Source of the DNA: Gyromitra esculenta
Lineage: Eukaryota; Ascomycota; Pezizomycetes; Pezizales; Discinaceae
Length of the DNA stretch: 64,000 nucleotides
NCBI GenBank assembly: GCA_038503075.1
Contig: JBCAML010000007.1
Coordinates: 62,001 to 126,000, forward strand
Direction of reading: 5' to 3'
The position numbers were made by a program, and so were the translations under genes. Below, in pieces: positions 34,077-46,041 of this stretch. The notes below the pieces were generated by a model. That model did not search any database, was not told the origin of the DNA, and worked only from the letters and a program-made list of their open reading frames with translations. Every line of letters begins with the position of its first letter. The stretch's first letter is position 1.

Positions 34077-37000
34077 TTTTCCGGCTGGATCTGGCGGGGA
34101 TGGGGAGAGGGTTTGAGCTAAGGTTAGGGTTGTTGTTGTTTTAGGATCTTAAATTCCCAATTGTTCTAACGGCGCGCTGTCACGCTTTTATGGGGGCCCC
34201 CTTAATACAAGGCTGTGAAAAAAGAGGGCACATTGATGGCAGCGTATGCGGGGTTGGGGAGTGGCTGTGTGGTTAAACGGCTGTGTCACACAATTTGCTT
34301 ATATCTGCCTGCAGGAAGCTCGAAGTTGTTCACGAAACCAGTTCGAATTTATCGGGAATGAGACGAGCGGTAATGCGCAAAAATAACGGTCGGTTCACCG
34401 ATTCGTCGACTTGATCTACATCTATATGCGTGCTCGCCCCAGCCCAGCTGTTAGTATCGGAGTGGAGATTTGGGTGTGTACGTAGGAACGATGTTTTTCT
34501 GGTGTGTTTGTGGTACAAGGAAGGAAGAAAATGTAATCACGTTTCATAGAAATCTCCGAATGTCCTCCTCAACATTTATCCCCTGTACATAAGGTACTCA
34601 CTTGCAGGTAATTTCAAAACTTCACTATCGTTTAATATTCAGCACAGGCCAGGTAAGCTCTCTTAGAGCAGTGGCTTGGCTGCCTTGCGAGATGCATATG
34701 TGACGGATTTGCTATGCATGTGTATTAACTCGTATTGAACTAAAATTTCGACACTTAAAACCCATAAAAACAAGCGAAGACTATATGGGATTAAGCAAAG
34801 TAAGTCTATTACAATACAGGTCTCTGAAGAAAACTTAAGGGTTAGGTTATCTGCAAGTATTGTGCCTGTCTGCTTGTATCTTTAATAGGACCTAACAACT
34901 TGGCGTGTGAAGCTTGAATTTAAGGGGAGGATAAAATATTTCCCCGATGAAGATTCTTCTTATTATTTGATTGCGCTTAGTTAGCGCTAGCCAGGTCCCT
35001 GTCAGGGGACGTGGATGTAGATATGGGTGTTGAACAGCGCCAAATGAACTCGAGACGAGGCTGTCAAATCAGCAATAATTAATTTAATTACGCAATATTC
35101 CTCAAGAGGGTTGGAGCAGATCTAGATACATGGGTAGAGTCGAGGTATGTACGTACATGCACAGCAAGCTTATCGATGAGACACCAACAACGGTAAGATA
35201 CGATATCTAATTACGCGAGCTGACGCTGTTGCCTGAATCTTCTATAATAGAGAAAAACTATTACACCTGAAGCCGCTCCGGAAATGCGTATGGTTAAAAC
35301 ACTGCCTTTGGTCTCCGGAGATACTCTCCAGCCGATCAAAAGGGCCATAGCTCGGATTGCGAAATCTTCGGCTGTATATCTCACTGGTTGACTGATCTGC
35401 TTATTTTAATTTCGATTCAAATTTCAGCCAACGAAATAGGTCTAGTTCTAGGCCTAGGGTAGTGTTTTAAAACACTACGATTGTATATCAATATCTAGAT
35501 GGCGCAACAATGATGGTTTGAGAAATGCGGCTAGGCAGGTGAATTGCAAGGCAGACTCTGATTAATCATGAATTATTTGGGTTGAGAATCCCAGCGCCTC
35601 ATCGCGGATAGATTTAAAGAGTTGAGATTTGTCTATGGATTCAATCCTTCATCGGTGTTAGCACCAATACGTTATAAATACATCAGTCTCGGCTTGAAAG
35701 TGTTTGATGTCAATCTCGATCTTTCTTAATTAGATTAAGTATCTGTCTCTCCCATAAAGGCCCATCGTGCGCGTACGCTCTAAGTTCATTGACTCTCGTC
35801 ATGATACTTAGCATAGATGTGAGCACCAACCGGCCACATGTATCTCTCACCAGAAATAGTGCGTATCTAGACGCATGTATCACTTTCCGAGGTCAGGCTG
35901 GCTTACTATACACATGATATTACAACATCTTCCGAGATCTTTCCAGATTATAATGTTAGAACTTGAAACCCTCAAGTTAGATGACCATGTTATCGGCTAT
36001 AACTCGTCAGGCCATATTAGTTAGCGGGGATTTACGTCACAATCGCTATTGTTTAATACTCTAGTGAGGCTATTAATCAAACGGAAGCTCCGCAGAGAGA
36101 ATATGAGCTCGAGCGGTCCAGATATCTATCCAATGTTGCAGGAGGATCTTGATATGTATTTCGATAAGATTTATCGTATTCTCAGTTAGTGTTTATGCGG
36201 GATATAGTAGACTTTCTGATGGCTTAAGAACTTACTGGTTGGTGCTACTAATACACGTACGTCTAGTTCTTAGCTGCACGATGAGGAGTCTTGACATTGA
36301 GGCGATCGGCATAAAGGGGGCAGTAATCAAAAGAACCCTAATTCTTCACTTACCCAAATGCCACAAAATTTCAACAAGTGCAAATCGGAATGTAGGCTAG
36401 ACTAATTGCGGATATCGTTTTCTTTGCCCCGGATGGAACCTTGGCATCAGGTCGTCTAACTTGAGATTAGCAACGACGTACTTGTACATGCTGATATGCT
36501 TCCGTATCGAGATCTGACAGTCATATCTTTTGGTGTTTGTACATGTTCTCCCTAAAATGCTTCACTTACTTTTCCTATATCTCTTGCAGGTTCCTCTCAT
36601 CCGACGGGCATAGGATAGGATATGCTAGAGTACTTCGTATTTGAAAGGCACCTTATAGAATATTATATGAGCATCTTCGCTGATCTGTACATTATATATG
36701 TATGTATATGTATTTCCGTGTGATTCACAATTTACCATCATTCTATCACAAACCTAGGATTTACATCACCGTGTGATTTCTCGGAAAGACAGAACTATGG
36801 CGCAAGTTCGATGCCTTTCGATGGTGTACATGCCAAAACGTCTTTTTCAAGGAAGTCTGGTGTAGGTGAACACGTATCTTCTAGACAGAATGTGTAGCCT
36901 CGTTCTATAGGAGAAAAAAATCGTCGTGAGCAACCCATTCTATGGAAGGCAAACTTGACAGTGGTCCGGGTAGCTCTTAACTAGGCCAGTCACTCGTCTC

Positions 37001-37289
37001 CTTCCCTCGATTCTCCATTCCATGTCAATAAAGGTTCTGCGGCCAAAACAATCCAGCCTCTTTTTCGAAAGCAGCCTGCTGTGGGGGACTAAAGGTCAAC
37101 GTTTTTTCGGAAGGCAGCACTCTTGCTAGAAACCGATACTACCCCATCACAATCAGGCTGACGCTACATTCCTATTTCTTCAAAGCAATTTGGTTGCTGT
37201 TAATACTCCCTTTTCCGAGCAAAACTTCAATCTTAAATTCATAAAGAGTCGACCGATTCACAGGGCAATTCCTCTTCATCCTCGCCGAT
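34077..37289. other. 3.2-kb gene-free stretch
   Basis: No credible coding frame. Holds a telomere-like word at 34122 and a 20-bp perfect palindrome at 35459-35478. Confidence 0.6.
35459..35478. repeat. perfect 20-bp palindrome
   Basis: GTAGTGTTTTAAAACACTAC equals its own reverse complement. It stands alone in AT-rich DNA with no gene within 1.3 kb. Confidence 0.7.
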
Positions 37290-37841
37290 ATGAACTCTCA
37301 ACGCCAGGTACTTTCGGTGGTAAGAAGTTTCTAATATTCCCGAAGCCCCCCATTTCCGACTACTGACATCGCAGCACAGCGCTCGCAACCCAAAATTTTC
37401 CAGTCGCTCACGGCCTTTCCCGCGATTCAACCTACACCCAAGAAGCCCGTTTACTACCCCGTCTTTATCGTTACTTACGCCCGTGGGAGTCCGAGCGAGC
37501 CAGGAGGAGTGAAGCCATACCACTGGGCCTTCTTGATCCAGGCCCATAAGGACTCCCACCGGCTGCATAAAGGAATCGTTCACCAGCTTCGCGGCGCACC
37601 AGGAAGCTTCCATTATGAAGGCGATGAGACCGCCTACTGCTTGAAAAATCTCGGCAAAGCAATTGATAAGGTTGAAGTCGGATCAGTGGACTCATCTATG
37701 CTGTATAGGATCGCCGAGATCTTGCATAGGGTGTCTATTGTGAATAATAGGAATCCTCGCTGGAACTGCCAGGATTGGTCTACTCGGGGATTGGAGATGC
37801 TGAGGCTGCATGAGGTTGTTGGGGATCGGCAGAGACAGTAG
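37290..37841 (+). CDS. small fungal protein of the PYHWAF...WNC-W type, function unknown
   Basis: The main exon 37380-37841 is open. It carries TYARGSPSEPGG, then PYHWAFLI and, near the end, NPRWNCQDWSTRGLEML. Small fungal proteins with a YHW-A motif near the start and a WNC--W motif near the end form a known uncharacterised family in ascomycetes. A tentative first exon 37290-37307 (ATG, six codons, donor GTACTT) joins in phase to an acceptor ending at 37379 and gives 159 residues. The first exon is a guess; the body is solid. No signal peptide or membrane segment. Long open frames on the opposite strand (37239-37613) are shadows. Confidence 0.72.
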
Positions 37842-38040
37842 TAGCTGGATAATGTGGAGAATTAACTTTTAGCATTATTGAGAAATCGCTGTCTCGGAGC
37901 TCGAGGTGTAACGGTGAAATGTAGCTGCCATGAGTGTTATGTCATGAGTTTCCCAACTAGGAAATACTAACTGGAACGATAAAAAAAAAAAAACTAGAGA
38001 TATTTACAAACGAGCAGCTCTCGAAATAAATCTAACAACT

Positions 38041-38454
38041 TTATATGACTTCCGTCAGAATAATCATCACCAATTTATACAGTTCCCACATATCGCTAAC
38101 CAGCGAAGAAAGAGCATCGCAAGTCATCTTCATCTGCAGTTTCTCAGAAGACCGCCCACTCGGCAATTCCTCGAGCATCTTCTTCTGATCCTCCAGCTCG
38201 GCTTCTGTTTCTGTGATACATCTTTCCAGAACATAAGCCTGGTCGATTCTTTTAATCAAAGCAGCTTTGGCAGCCCTGGTCACTCTGTACAGCTGCTCAG
38301 CTTCAGCAGTACTGGTTGCTGGGCGAGGGTTGGTGAAGACTGGCTTTTGCATATATTTTTGGAGTTTAGCAACCTTGCTGCTAAGCGCTAGAAGCTCGGC
38401 GTTGAGGTCGAAGATGTGTGCGTATAGCGCGTTGATTTTAGTTAGTGGGGACAT
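38041..38454 (-). CDS. hypothetical 137-aa coiled-coil protein
   Basis: An intronless frame starting MSPLTKINALYAHIF. Almost the whole protein is predicted helix by eye: heptad-like spacing of Leu/Ile with Glu, Lys and Arg between (LSSKVAKLQKYM, LERCITETEAELEDQKKMLEEL). No known domain. It points away from the next gene at 39027, leaving a 572-bp shared promoter region. Confidence 0.55.
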   Translation of the reverse strand: MSPLTKINALYAHIFDLNAELLALSSKVAKLQKYMQKPVFTNPRPATSTAEAEQLYRVTRAAKAALIKRIDQAYVLERCITETEAELEDQKKMLEELPSGRSSEKLQMKMTCDALSSLVSDMWELYKLVMIILTEVI

Positions 38455-39026
38455 TGGATTTCTGAGGTTGTCAATTCTTTAGGGAATGTAAACTGAGGAC
38501 TTTGGGAACATAGGAAAATATTCGTGGCCAGGGGAAGATATCAGGGTTTTAAAGCCGGTCCATGACCGCATCATCGCTATTTTCATGCTGGAAGCGAAAG
38601 CATTGAAAAGCCCTGGTTGTGGTCATGTTTGAAACGAAGCTTGAAACGAGTTAGAAAATATCAATAGATGCCACAAGTGGCTGGGGAGAAACACAGCCAC
38701 CGAAGAAGACACTCCAAATTCTAGATCCCAATCATCGAAATAAGCCGCGGAGGATACAACCTCGGGTACTGGGCCAGTGAAGGGTTGCGTACTGGAATAC
38801 GTTGTATACTAGAGGTTCGAACTTCTAACTACAATTACCTTTACGTACCCAAACTTATTTCTATTACAATGCAAAGAACCAATCCACTGCAATGTGAACA
38901 ACCACTCCATCATATAATCTAATTCCTGCAGTATAAAGCAGCAGCCCTGGAATTTCGCTCCTCTACTCATAAACAAACCTCAAATCACCTAAACCCCTGA
39001 CCGCTATTCCCAACATAAATCTAGCC
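38455..39026. promoter_or_regulatory. divergent intergenic region with a TATA box for the 39027 gene
   Basis: GTATAAAGCAGCAG at 38931-38944 is a good TATA box, about 90 nt before the start at 39027, followed by a C/A-rich leader typical of fungal 5' UTRs. The other gene starts at 38454 in the opposite direction. Confidence 0.5.
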
Positions 39027-39371
39027 ATGTCTCTGCCACTACTCGGTGAGGAAGATCAACAAGAAATAGAAGCTCTCCAGGCCGCAATCTTTGTCGAAAG
39101 AGAGGCCATCCATTCCATTATGGACGAGAGCGATCGTGTTCATGCCATGATTTATACGGCTTCAGAAGAACGCGCGGACCCAGAGGCATCCGCTATAAGA
39201 GAAGCTAAATCTGAGGCTGAACAAGAGCTCGAGGATGATATTTATCTAGCGATAAACGCACAAATGTGGGAGGAGCTGACAAGACTTGACAACCTCAGGG
39301 ACAGCCATATGGAAACTAGGCGTAAGTTGGAGTCTGAGTTGGTGCTGTTGTTGGGATCGAGGTTCTTTTGA
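39027..39371 (+). CDS. hypothetical 114-aa acidic coiled-coil protein
   Basis: An intronless frame with a clear promoter (TATA at 38932, C-rich leader) and a start in good context (AGCCATGTCT). The sequence is acidic and helical, Glu/Asp/Leu-rich (EEDQQEIEALQAAIF, REAKSEAEQELEDDI, METRRKLESELVLLL). I do not recognise a family. Its size and helical character resemble the divergent neighbour at 38041-38454, but I see no clear sequence similarity between the two. Confidence 0.62.
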   Translation: MSLPLLGEEDQQEIEALQAAIFVEREAIHSIMDESDRVHAMIYTASEERADPEASAIREAKSEAEQELEDDIYLAINAQMWEELTRLDNLRDSHMETRRKLESELVLLLGSRFF

Positions 39372-40560
39372 TAGATCGTTGCACTAGATTAATATTGTTT
39401 GTTTATGTTTTTTTTCTCGAGCGGATTTATGTTTATAGTTGGAGAATGGATATAGATATTACCAATTACTTTTTTTTTCTTCGGGCTGTGTACTATTCTG
39501 TTAGTTACATGTACATGTAGTGGTTAAAAACACTACCAATTACCTTTTTTGGTTCTTATATGACGGAACAATAGCAGTGATACGATCTATACCAATAACA
39601 GTTGTAGAAGCCTATCCATTCAGAAATCTGTCAAAAGCTGCTTCCCCCCATTTTATATTATTTTAAATTATTCGCGATTGCAGCCTGGGCCACCAAGAGT
39701 GCGCCTCATCACAGCATTTTCAAACCTGACCGATCCTGAGCCCCGGCCCGATTTCAATCCGTGCACGTTGCAAAAAAAAATAATACTTGAGCCTCACTCA
39801 GCCATTTTAGTTTTTTTTCTACCTGTTTTTTCTCTCTCTCTATTTGTATTTAGGAGAAGGTGGATTGGGCTGGAGTGGCGAAGACGAAGACGAAGGCCGG
39901 TTTAGAACTCTATCGGGTCAAATCGGGAACGATATTTTAAAATGACTGCCCTACAGCGCATTGTGTAAGCTAGATGTTAGACTGCAGCGCTATTTGGATA
40001 TGTGTTGGTGTGTGGTTTGGTGTGGCTGCCGTTGATCTGTCTTTTTATATTGGTTCTGCTCAGTGTTGATCTGCGGGTCCAGGCTTATTTATCATTGTTT
40101 ATTTGTTAGGATGTTCCGATATGGCCGCAGTAATTTTCGGCGGCGGGGAAGGTAGATCGTGATGTTTCAGTCTATTTACTGGTACTACTTGAACGGGAAG
40201 AATCTCAGTGATGATGATGGAAGGTGGGGTGTTAGATGTTGTGCACTGGGAAGGCAGAGAATGTTTCTGGCTGGCGTAACCTCCTGTGCCTGCGCGTGCG
40301 CATTACATCTAAGTTATGCGGTGAGCTCTATACGGCGAAGACAGATATATTTTTGAATTATCTTGAGTGGCCATATCATCAACTCCATGCATATGCCCAT
40401 GGATGTCTACCAATACGGTTATCCAGTACGAATAATACTACAATTCGGCGTATATCTAGTCCCATTCAAACCCAACCCTAGTGAAAGATGATATATGACA
40501 TGCAGTTTCAACCCCTTGCGTCGGGTATTTGCTAGGTTAAAAGGGGAGGGACAGTAGAGC
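39372..40560. other. intergenic, no gene seen
   Basis: Poly-T/poly-A runs and two overlapping TACATGTA palindromes at 39506-39519. No coding signal. Confidence 0.5.
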
Positions 40561-40742
40561 GGGTGAATGGCTCAACGGTTAGAGCACTGCGATTAAATGG
40601 TTAAGGTCCTGAGTTCGATTCCAGTCTGTGCACGGCAATGTCCGAACAGGGAGACCCTTTGAGGAGGGGGGTCGGTGGACGAATCGGGGCGAAAAAATGC
40701 CTAGTTATTGCAGAGGTCTGGGTTCGAGTCCCAGTTTGCCCA
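40561..40742 (+). ncRNA. tRNA-like cloverleaf interrupted by about 115 nt (split tRNA or tRNA-derived SINE)
   Basis: Left part: acceptor strand GGGTGAA (40561-67), D-arm GCTC-AACGGTTA-GAGC, anticodon stem CTGCG (40587-91). Right part: TGCAG (40709-13), AGGT, T-arm CTGGG-TTCGAGT-CCCAG, acceptor TTTGCCC, then A (40742). All four stems pair fully, with three G-T wobbles. Between the two anticodon-stem strands lie 117 nt that include a second, worse T-arm-like stretch (GAGTTCGATTCC at 40611) at normal A-box to B-box distance. After the end comes ATTTATTTATTC. The split form suggests a tRNA with an intron or insertion; the simple-repeat tail suggests a SINE. The loop would give anticodon TAA, but a Leu tRNA needs a long variable arm, which is absent. 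Confidence 0.55.
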
Positions 40743-41692
40743 TTTATTTATTCACGGTCAGAGTAAGTTTTTAAAGGGGGGGGAGTAATTGAAAAGTTGA
40801 AGAGGAGGGAAGAATTTGAGGTAGGGGTAGGAAGGAAGGATGCATGTTTGTGCATGTAATGGTCGGGATTATATATTCGCAGCAGGGCGAACGATTGGTG
40901 GAAGGGTGGTCTACGGGTAGGGGTAATGCTTAACCCTGCGTTCGTTTCAGAATCTAGGATTGAGATGGCAGAGGAGAGTGGATTCAAGATGGACAGCACG
41001 TCAAAGTAGAGTTGGATCTCAGTCTCAGGTGGGCGAGAGATGGCCAATGGGGTGTTTAGTAGCATTGCATCTCTCTGCCCGAAACCGATAAAAAGCAAAG
41101 CGTGGGTGATGATGAGGGTGATGAAGCGGTGATGTGGCTCGACAGGTGGTGTGTAGATGGTAGATGTGGCACAGCCCCAGCCACACGACGTTGTTGGTGG
41201 GATGGGGATTGTTTGTATTGCTATATCTATGGCTGTCTGTCTGTCAACGATGGCCAGCTCTGGTTCTGGATGTTCTCTTCATTCAGCTATCCTGATCCCG
41301 ATCGTTCCCGGCCTCTCGCTTTATTCCTGATCTCGGGCAGCTGGGACTTGGAGTCTGTCTTTTCTGTGGGTGGACGAGTGGATCTCTCTGCTCGTCTCTT
41401 CTCGTCTCTTCTCTGCTCTTCTCTGCTCTCTTCATTCTTTGCCTTTTTTTCTATTCTATTCTCTCTCCTCTCTCCTCTCTCCTTTCTATTCCTCTCCCCC
41501 TTCTCCCCCTCGTCGCCGTGATACTCCCCTCGTATCGCTATGCCCTGCTGTCGCTCGTTACTTCAATAGCCCTCCACCCGTGTATAAACAACTATACTCC
41601 TTGCCACCCTATTGGTTAATGCTATAAACAAAGTGAGTGTATCGTGGTCTTTTGATTGTGAATAACCTCCAGGCCAGCCTCTCTCTATCGAT
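40743..41692. other. upstream region of the 1110-aa gene
   Basis: A 116-codon frame on the minus strand (40748-41098) is probably chance. The part nearest the gene is the pyrimidine tract listed separately. Confidence 0.45.
41379..41520 (+). promoter_or_regulatory. long CT-rich promoter tract
   Basis: About 140 nt made almost wholly of C and T (CTCGTCTCTTCTCTGCTCTT and similar), ending 170 nt before the start codon at 41693. Such tracts mark transcription start regions of strongly or constitutively expressed genes in filamentous fungi. Confidence 0.6.
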
Positions 41693-44600
41693 ATGGATCA
41701 CAGCCCATCACTCGTTCGTCTGCCCAGCCAGTATCACCGTGACAGTAATGGCCGTAGACGCTCGATATCGCAAAGCCTGGCCTCCTGGGGCTCCAACAGT
41801 GGCCGCCGAGTGACGGTCTGGATGGACAGCCTTTCCAATGCCAAGGGCGGAGCAGGCGGTGGTGGTGGTGGGGCACGCGGGCAGAGACAGGCCCAGGGAC
41901 GTCCTCCTCTCCCCCACCACACATCATCTCTCCCTCTCCCCACCCGCCCTGGAACTGGCTCCTCCCACCAGACCCCCCGTCCCCGCTTCCACATCTCGTC
42001 CCATCTGTCCTTCTCGACTCCCTCGCTGCTTGCTACAGCTTTCAAGCCCCCACTACCTCTCCCTCCAACTCTCCCTCCAACTCCCCCGCCATCGCCGCCA
42101 GAGTCCTTCTCTTCTCTGAAAGCCACCTTCCATAGGCCTGCTGAGATGGATTATCCCGTTCATCTTGATGGCTCCCGTCCCAATACCCCCCCAGACTCTC
42201 AATCGTCGTCTACCACTGACCTGCGCCGTGTTCACTCTCGCACACGCTCTCTGACGACAACATTGGGAGAGTCTCTCTCACTCATTGGCAGACGTAATAA
42301 GCGGAGGAATGTCACCGCTAATTCACCGCTTCCTCCCCCTCCCAAACTCGATATAAGACCACCAGTACCCCCGAAATCCCCAATTCGGCGGAAACCGGTC
42401 CCACAGTCTCCCCCACCACCTTATATTCCTCCAAAACATCCTCGTGCTGTAACTTTCACGACTCCAATCGTAGTGCAGACATTCGAGTCTGCTGCTCCTG
42501 CTCATCTGCTCGAAATGCCGTTTCCTCAACCACCGCTGCTGGAAGTTGCTCGGACACCTCAGCGCCCGCTGAGGGTTATCAATCGCTCTCTTCCATCCCC
42601 GTCGACGGCGCGCAGAGGCACATTCAGAGCCCAAGCATCACCTATTAGAATGGGGACGGCGAGGACCCCCAGGTCTGATGCAAGCTCCGTAATGATGCAG
42701 CCGTCAGAGAATGAAAGCCGGGAGTTTACAAAGGCGAATACACTTCAGGTGCAGAGACGGCTTGCGGAGGTGGAAGCGGCGCGGATGAAGGTGTCCAGCG
42801 GGAATCCAGTTTTGAATGATTCTAAAGATATTGCTGCAATTTCGGGAACGGCTGGTGTGAGGGAATCGTACAGCTGTCTTGATGCTATGTTTGCAAATTA
42901 TGGGTCGAGTGATGGTTCTGCTACAGATGTGCCGAGGCCGTGGAAGGGAAGGCCGTCGAGACTGTCGTCGTCGAGAGGTAGAATGCAGCGGAAGAATCCC
43001 GAGGAGAACCATAACGACCTTGATCTTCCGCAGGTGTCTGCAATTCCGCAAGCTTTGGTCCAGAACGCTCCGGTCCAGAACATGCCGCCGAGAGTATTGC
43101 GACGGCCCGGCCTTCTTACCAGGCCGCCTAGCCCACCATCTATGGAATGGCAGGGCTATGAAAAGTGGGATCCTCAGCTTTCACTCCACACCACTACACC
43201 TCCTCCCTCAACAACAATGGATATCGAGACTGCTTTCTCGCAGCTTGCTACCACTCCATCTTCTGGAACAATGGACGTTGAGACTGCCTTCTCGACCCAT
43301 GGCGGGTTTGGGACTGGCGGGTTATGGCGCAGGATTGGGAGCATGGTGATTCTCCTACCTTACAAACTGACATCTATTAAAATTAACACACATCTCTAGC
43401 TCGAACCGTGCGATATCGCTCGCCTTTCCCGCGTCTCAAAACGTTTGAGGCGGTCTGTCGAGCCCCTCCTCTATGAATCCATCATTCTCCGCCCCAAGTT
43501 ACCCCATGGCTACTCTTGTTCCTATCTGAGTCACCTTTTCTCTTCCCTTCACATGAAAGAAAATCGACCAAAGCTTCAAAAGTGGACTAAATCTTTCCGT
43601 CTCGAAGACGGATGGGAAGAGAATCAAATCACTCTTATGGAAAACGGCTCCTTCCTGATGGACGAGGAGATCATTGATTCCGAAACAGGTAAAACCATCA
43701 TCAGTAAGGAGCAAATGAAACAGCTCAAGAGCGAGGAAGGTCTTGTGGGTGATGGCGGGATCAAGGAAGTAAATGCATACATGTCCGACATCCTCGAGCG
43801 TATGCCAAACATTACCTCCTTCACCTGGGGCTCCCCACTCCCGCTACGTGGGCATCTGATAACCGCCCTCGCATCCTTAAAACATGTGACTCACCTTTCA
43901 CTGAACCTCTCTCAGCCTATGCGCAAAGAACGCTGTAAAGACGGTTCTTCCAATATTCAATGGGCTCAGGTCTCGAAATACCGTCCTAACATTGGCGTTC
44001 TTGCCAGCCTCCCGCTTGTAGAGCTGCATCTCATTAACCTTCCTACCCGCGGCGGCGTATGGTGGCGCCAGGTTTGGTACATCATCGCTGGATCAATTGA
44101 CACACTCCGCGTATTAAAACTTGAAATGCCCCACATCACCCACGAACGTTATCCTGGTCTCTTTGATCGCTATTATCGCATCTACCACGTACCCGCACAT
44201 GACGAAGACGAACGGCACCTTAAAACTCCTCCTGTATTCGATTGGAAAGCTTTTACCGTCGCCAAAAAAGCGCTCAAACATACTAGGAAGAAACTGCAAC
44301 TTAGTACCATCGAGCTTACTGGCTTCGTCGTCGACGAAAAGATAATCAACTGGGAAATTGCTCCTGGGAAATTGAAGAATCTTGTGTTGTTAGGTTGTAT
44401 CGAGAAGGCCGGCTTCCATATTACGAAGGACTGTTGGCGTGGCATCAAAGTGTTTCGCTCTACCGGATTTGGTTTCGTCGAGCGTGTCGTCGAGGCACTG
44501 TACACCTCTGGCTTCGGTCCCATGAAGCAGGTATCGTTCTTGACCGACACTAACGAAAAAACCGAACGTGACGGTGATCGCGAAGCACTTGCCATACTGA

Positions 44601-45079
44601 GGAGGATTGTGATTGATGCGATCCCTAAGTGCGGAGGCCGCGTTGATAAAATCGTGCTAAAAGAGCAATGGGCACTCACTAAGAAGGAATTAGAAAAGGT
44701 TTTTTCTGGTGCAAATGAGCTAGTTGAGATTGCGCTCTCTGTGGAGAACAGCACCGATGCTTGGAATACGTTTTTGAGCGGCCTCGCAAGATGTCCGCGC
44801 TTGAGGAAGGTGCATTTGCTAAACGGTCTTACCATCAAGCCTGGAACCAGATATGGTATGGGCACACCCAACAGACGCTTCATCGCAGACGATGCAAAGT
44901 TTATCGAAACGGCTCTCATAAAGGCTGCTGAAAATGGGTCTGGCATGCAACTCCATGGCCTCATGATTGCGGTTAGTCTTGCTGCTTGGAAGATTATGAA
45001 AATGGATGACGGATGGCATTGGCATAGGATCCCAGGATTGTTGGAGACAACCATCGTGGGTTGCGATGCCATGATTTGA
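41693..45079 (+). CDS. 1110-aa protein: proline/serine-rich disordered N-terminus, F-box-like and leucine-rich C-terminus
   Basis: Two exons, 41693-43345 and 43400-45079, joined in phase by a 54-nt intron (GTGATT...CTCTAG, branch TTAAC). Residues 1-551 are low-complexity and disordered: a Gly run near residue 60, many PPP and SP sites (LPLPPTLPPTPPPSPPES), Arg-Ser stretches, and two near-repeats (TTPPPSTTMDIETAFSQ and TTPSSGTMDVETAFST). Right after the intron comes LEPCDIARLSRVSKRLRR, the second half of a fungal F-box, then SVEPLLYESI and 500 residues with leucine-rich-repeat-like spacing. F-box proteins pick targets for SCF ubiquitin ligases. The first F-box helix (LP-E-L--I) is not evident; the nearest stretch is GGLWRRIGSM. 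So this is either an unusual fusion, or two genes or an exon choice that I have mis-joined. Confidence 0.72.
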
Positions 45080-46041
45080 TTTGATCCCCCCCTCCCACCG
45101 GATGTTGGGGTATCCTTTACTGTATTTTTTTTGTGCAGTGTAGATAGATACGGTCTCTACTCTTTCTTTTGTATTTTTCTTCCTTTTCCCCTGCTGATTG
45201 TTTAGATTGGGCTTGGGCTGGGCTTGGGTTTGATTTAAGTTTACCACGTTCTGACTGGTGCGGGATTTGGTATGCTGATTTAAAAGTTTGGTTGGTTTTT
45301 TACTTACGGGTTTTTTCACCGTGGGGTTTTTACGGGCAATGATTTAGTCACTGTTTGTCACTCGTTGTTTTTTTCTAGCTATAGTAGGGTTTGTCTGCTA
45401 TAGTTGGGCTTGTCTAGGCCGGTGGCTTTTCTGTTTCTTTGGTATGTATGTGTCATGTTGCAACGTTGTGTTGCGTTTAGTTGGGCTTGGTCCTTTTGTC
45501 ATCCGTTTGTATGATGGGCTGATTGCTTGCTTTGCTATGAATAAAAAAAACTTTCTTGCTTGCTTGAGAACTGGGTCTTGCGGACTGCTATTCGGAGGTT
45601 GCGAGTTGGTATCATAGAGGTTTGCGTAGTGAGACTTTGTGTAGTATGATTCCGTCGCCCCCAGTGAGCCTATAGCTTACGCGGGGTATGGTGTTGCTAT
45701 CGTGATTCTTTTTGCTTCTTCGACTCTCCTCCTCCTCCATTCTACTCTTCCTTTTCCTCCTACTCCTCCAGCCACCCTCATCCCTTCCTCCTCCCTCTGC
45801 TCCTCCACCTTGAAATCCTTCCACAATTCCAACTCTCGTCCACCTCTTCTCGCTTAAGCATCTCTCTCCCACACCCTCACGATTCGGCATATATTATGCA
45901 ACAACTACTCAAATCCAGCCTTATTCTTAAACCTCTTTTAACCTCTCCTCTTCTCTACTAAAATCAAAATCTACACTTCTAAACCCGTACTTCGGGGTTT
46001 CGCCCCCCCCAACCCCAACCCGAAACCAGCACTAAATTATC
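45080..46041. other. intergenic; possible LINE 3' end near 45540
   Basis: The run ATGAATAAAAAAAACTTTCTT followed by GCTTGCTTG (about 45535-45566) resembles the A-rich plus tetranucleotide tails of fungal Tad-type LINEs. No reverse transcriptase is present. A polypyrimidine stretch lies at 45720-45880. Confidence 0.3.

Noticed and set aside
37239..37613. 124-codon minus-strand frame
   Set aside because: Overlaps the plus-strand gene with the PYHWAF and WNC motifs; no domain of its own.
41734..42126. Gly/Arg-rich minus-strand frames
   Set aside because: Antisense to the Pro/Ser-rich exon; low-complexity sequence opens frames on both strands.
44182..45072. 296-codon open frame on the minus strand
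   Set aside because: Shadow of the F-box-like gene's second exon; composition is that of an antisense frame (many Ser, Phe and Arg).
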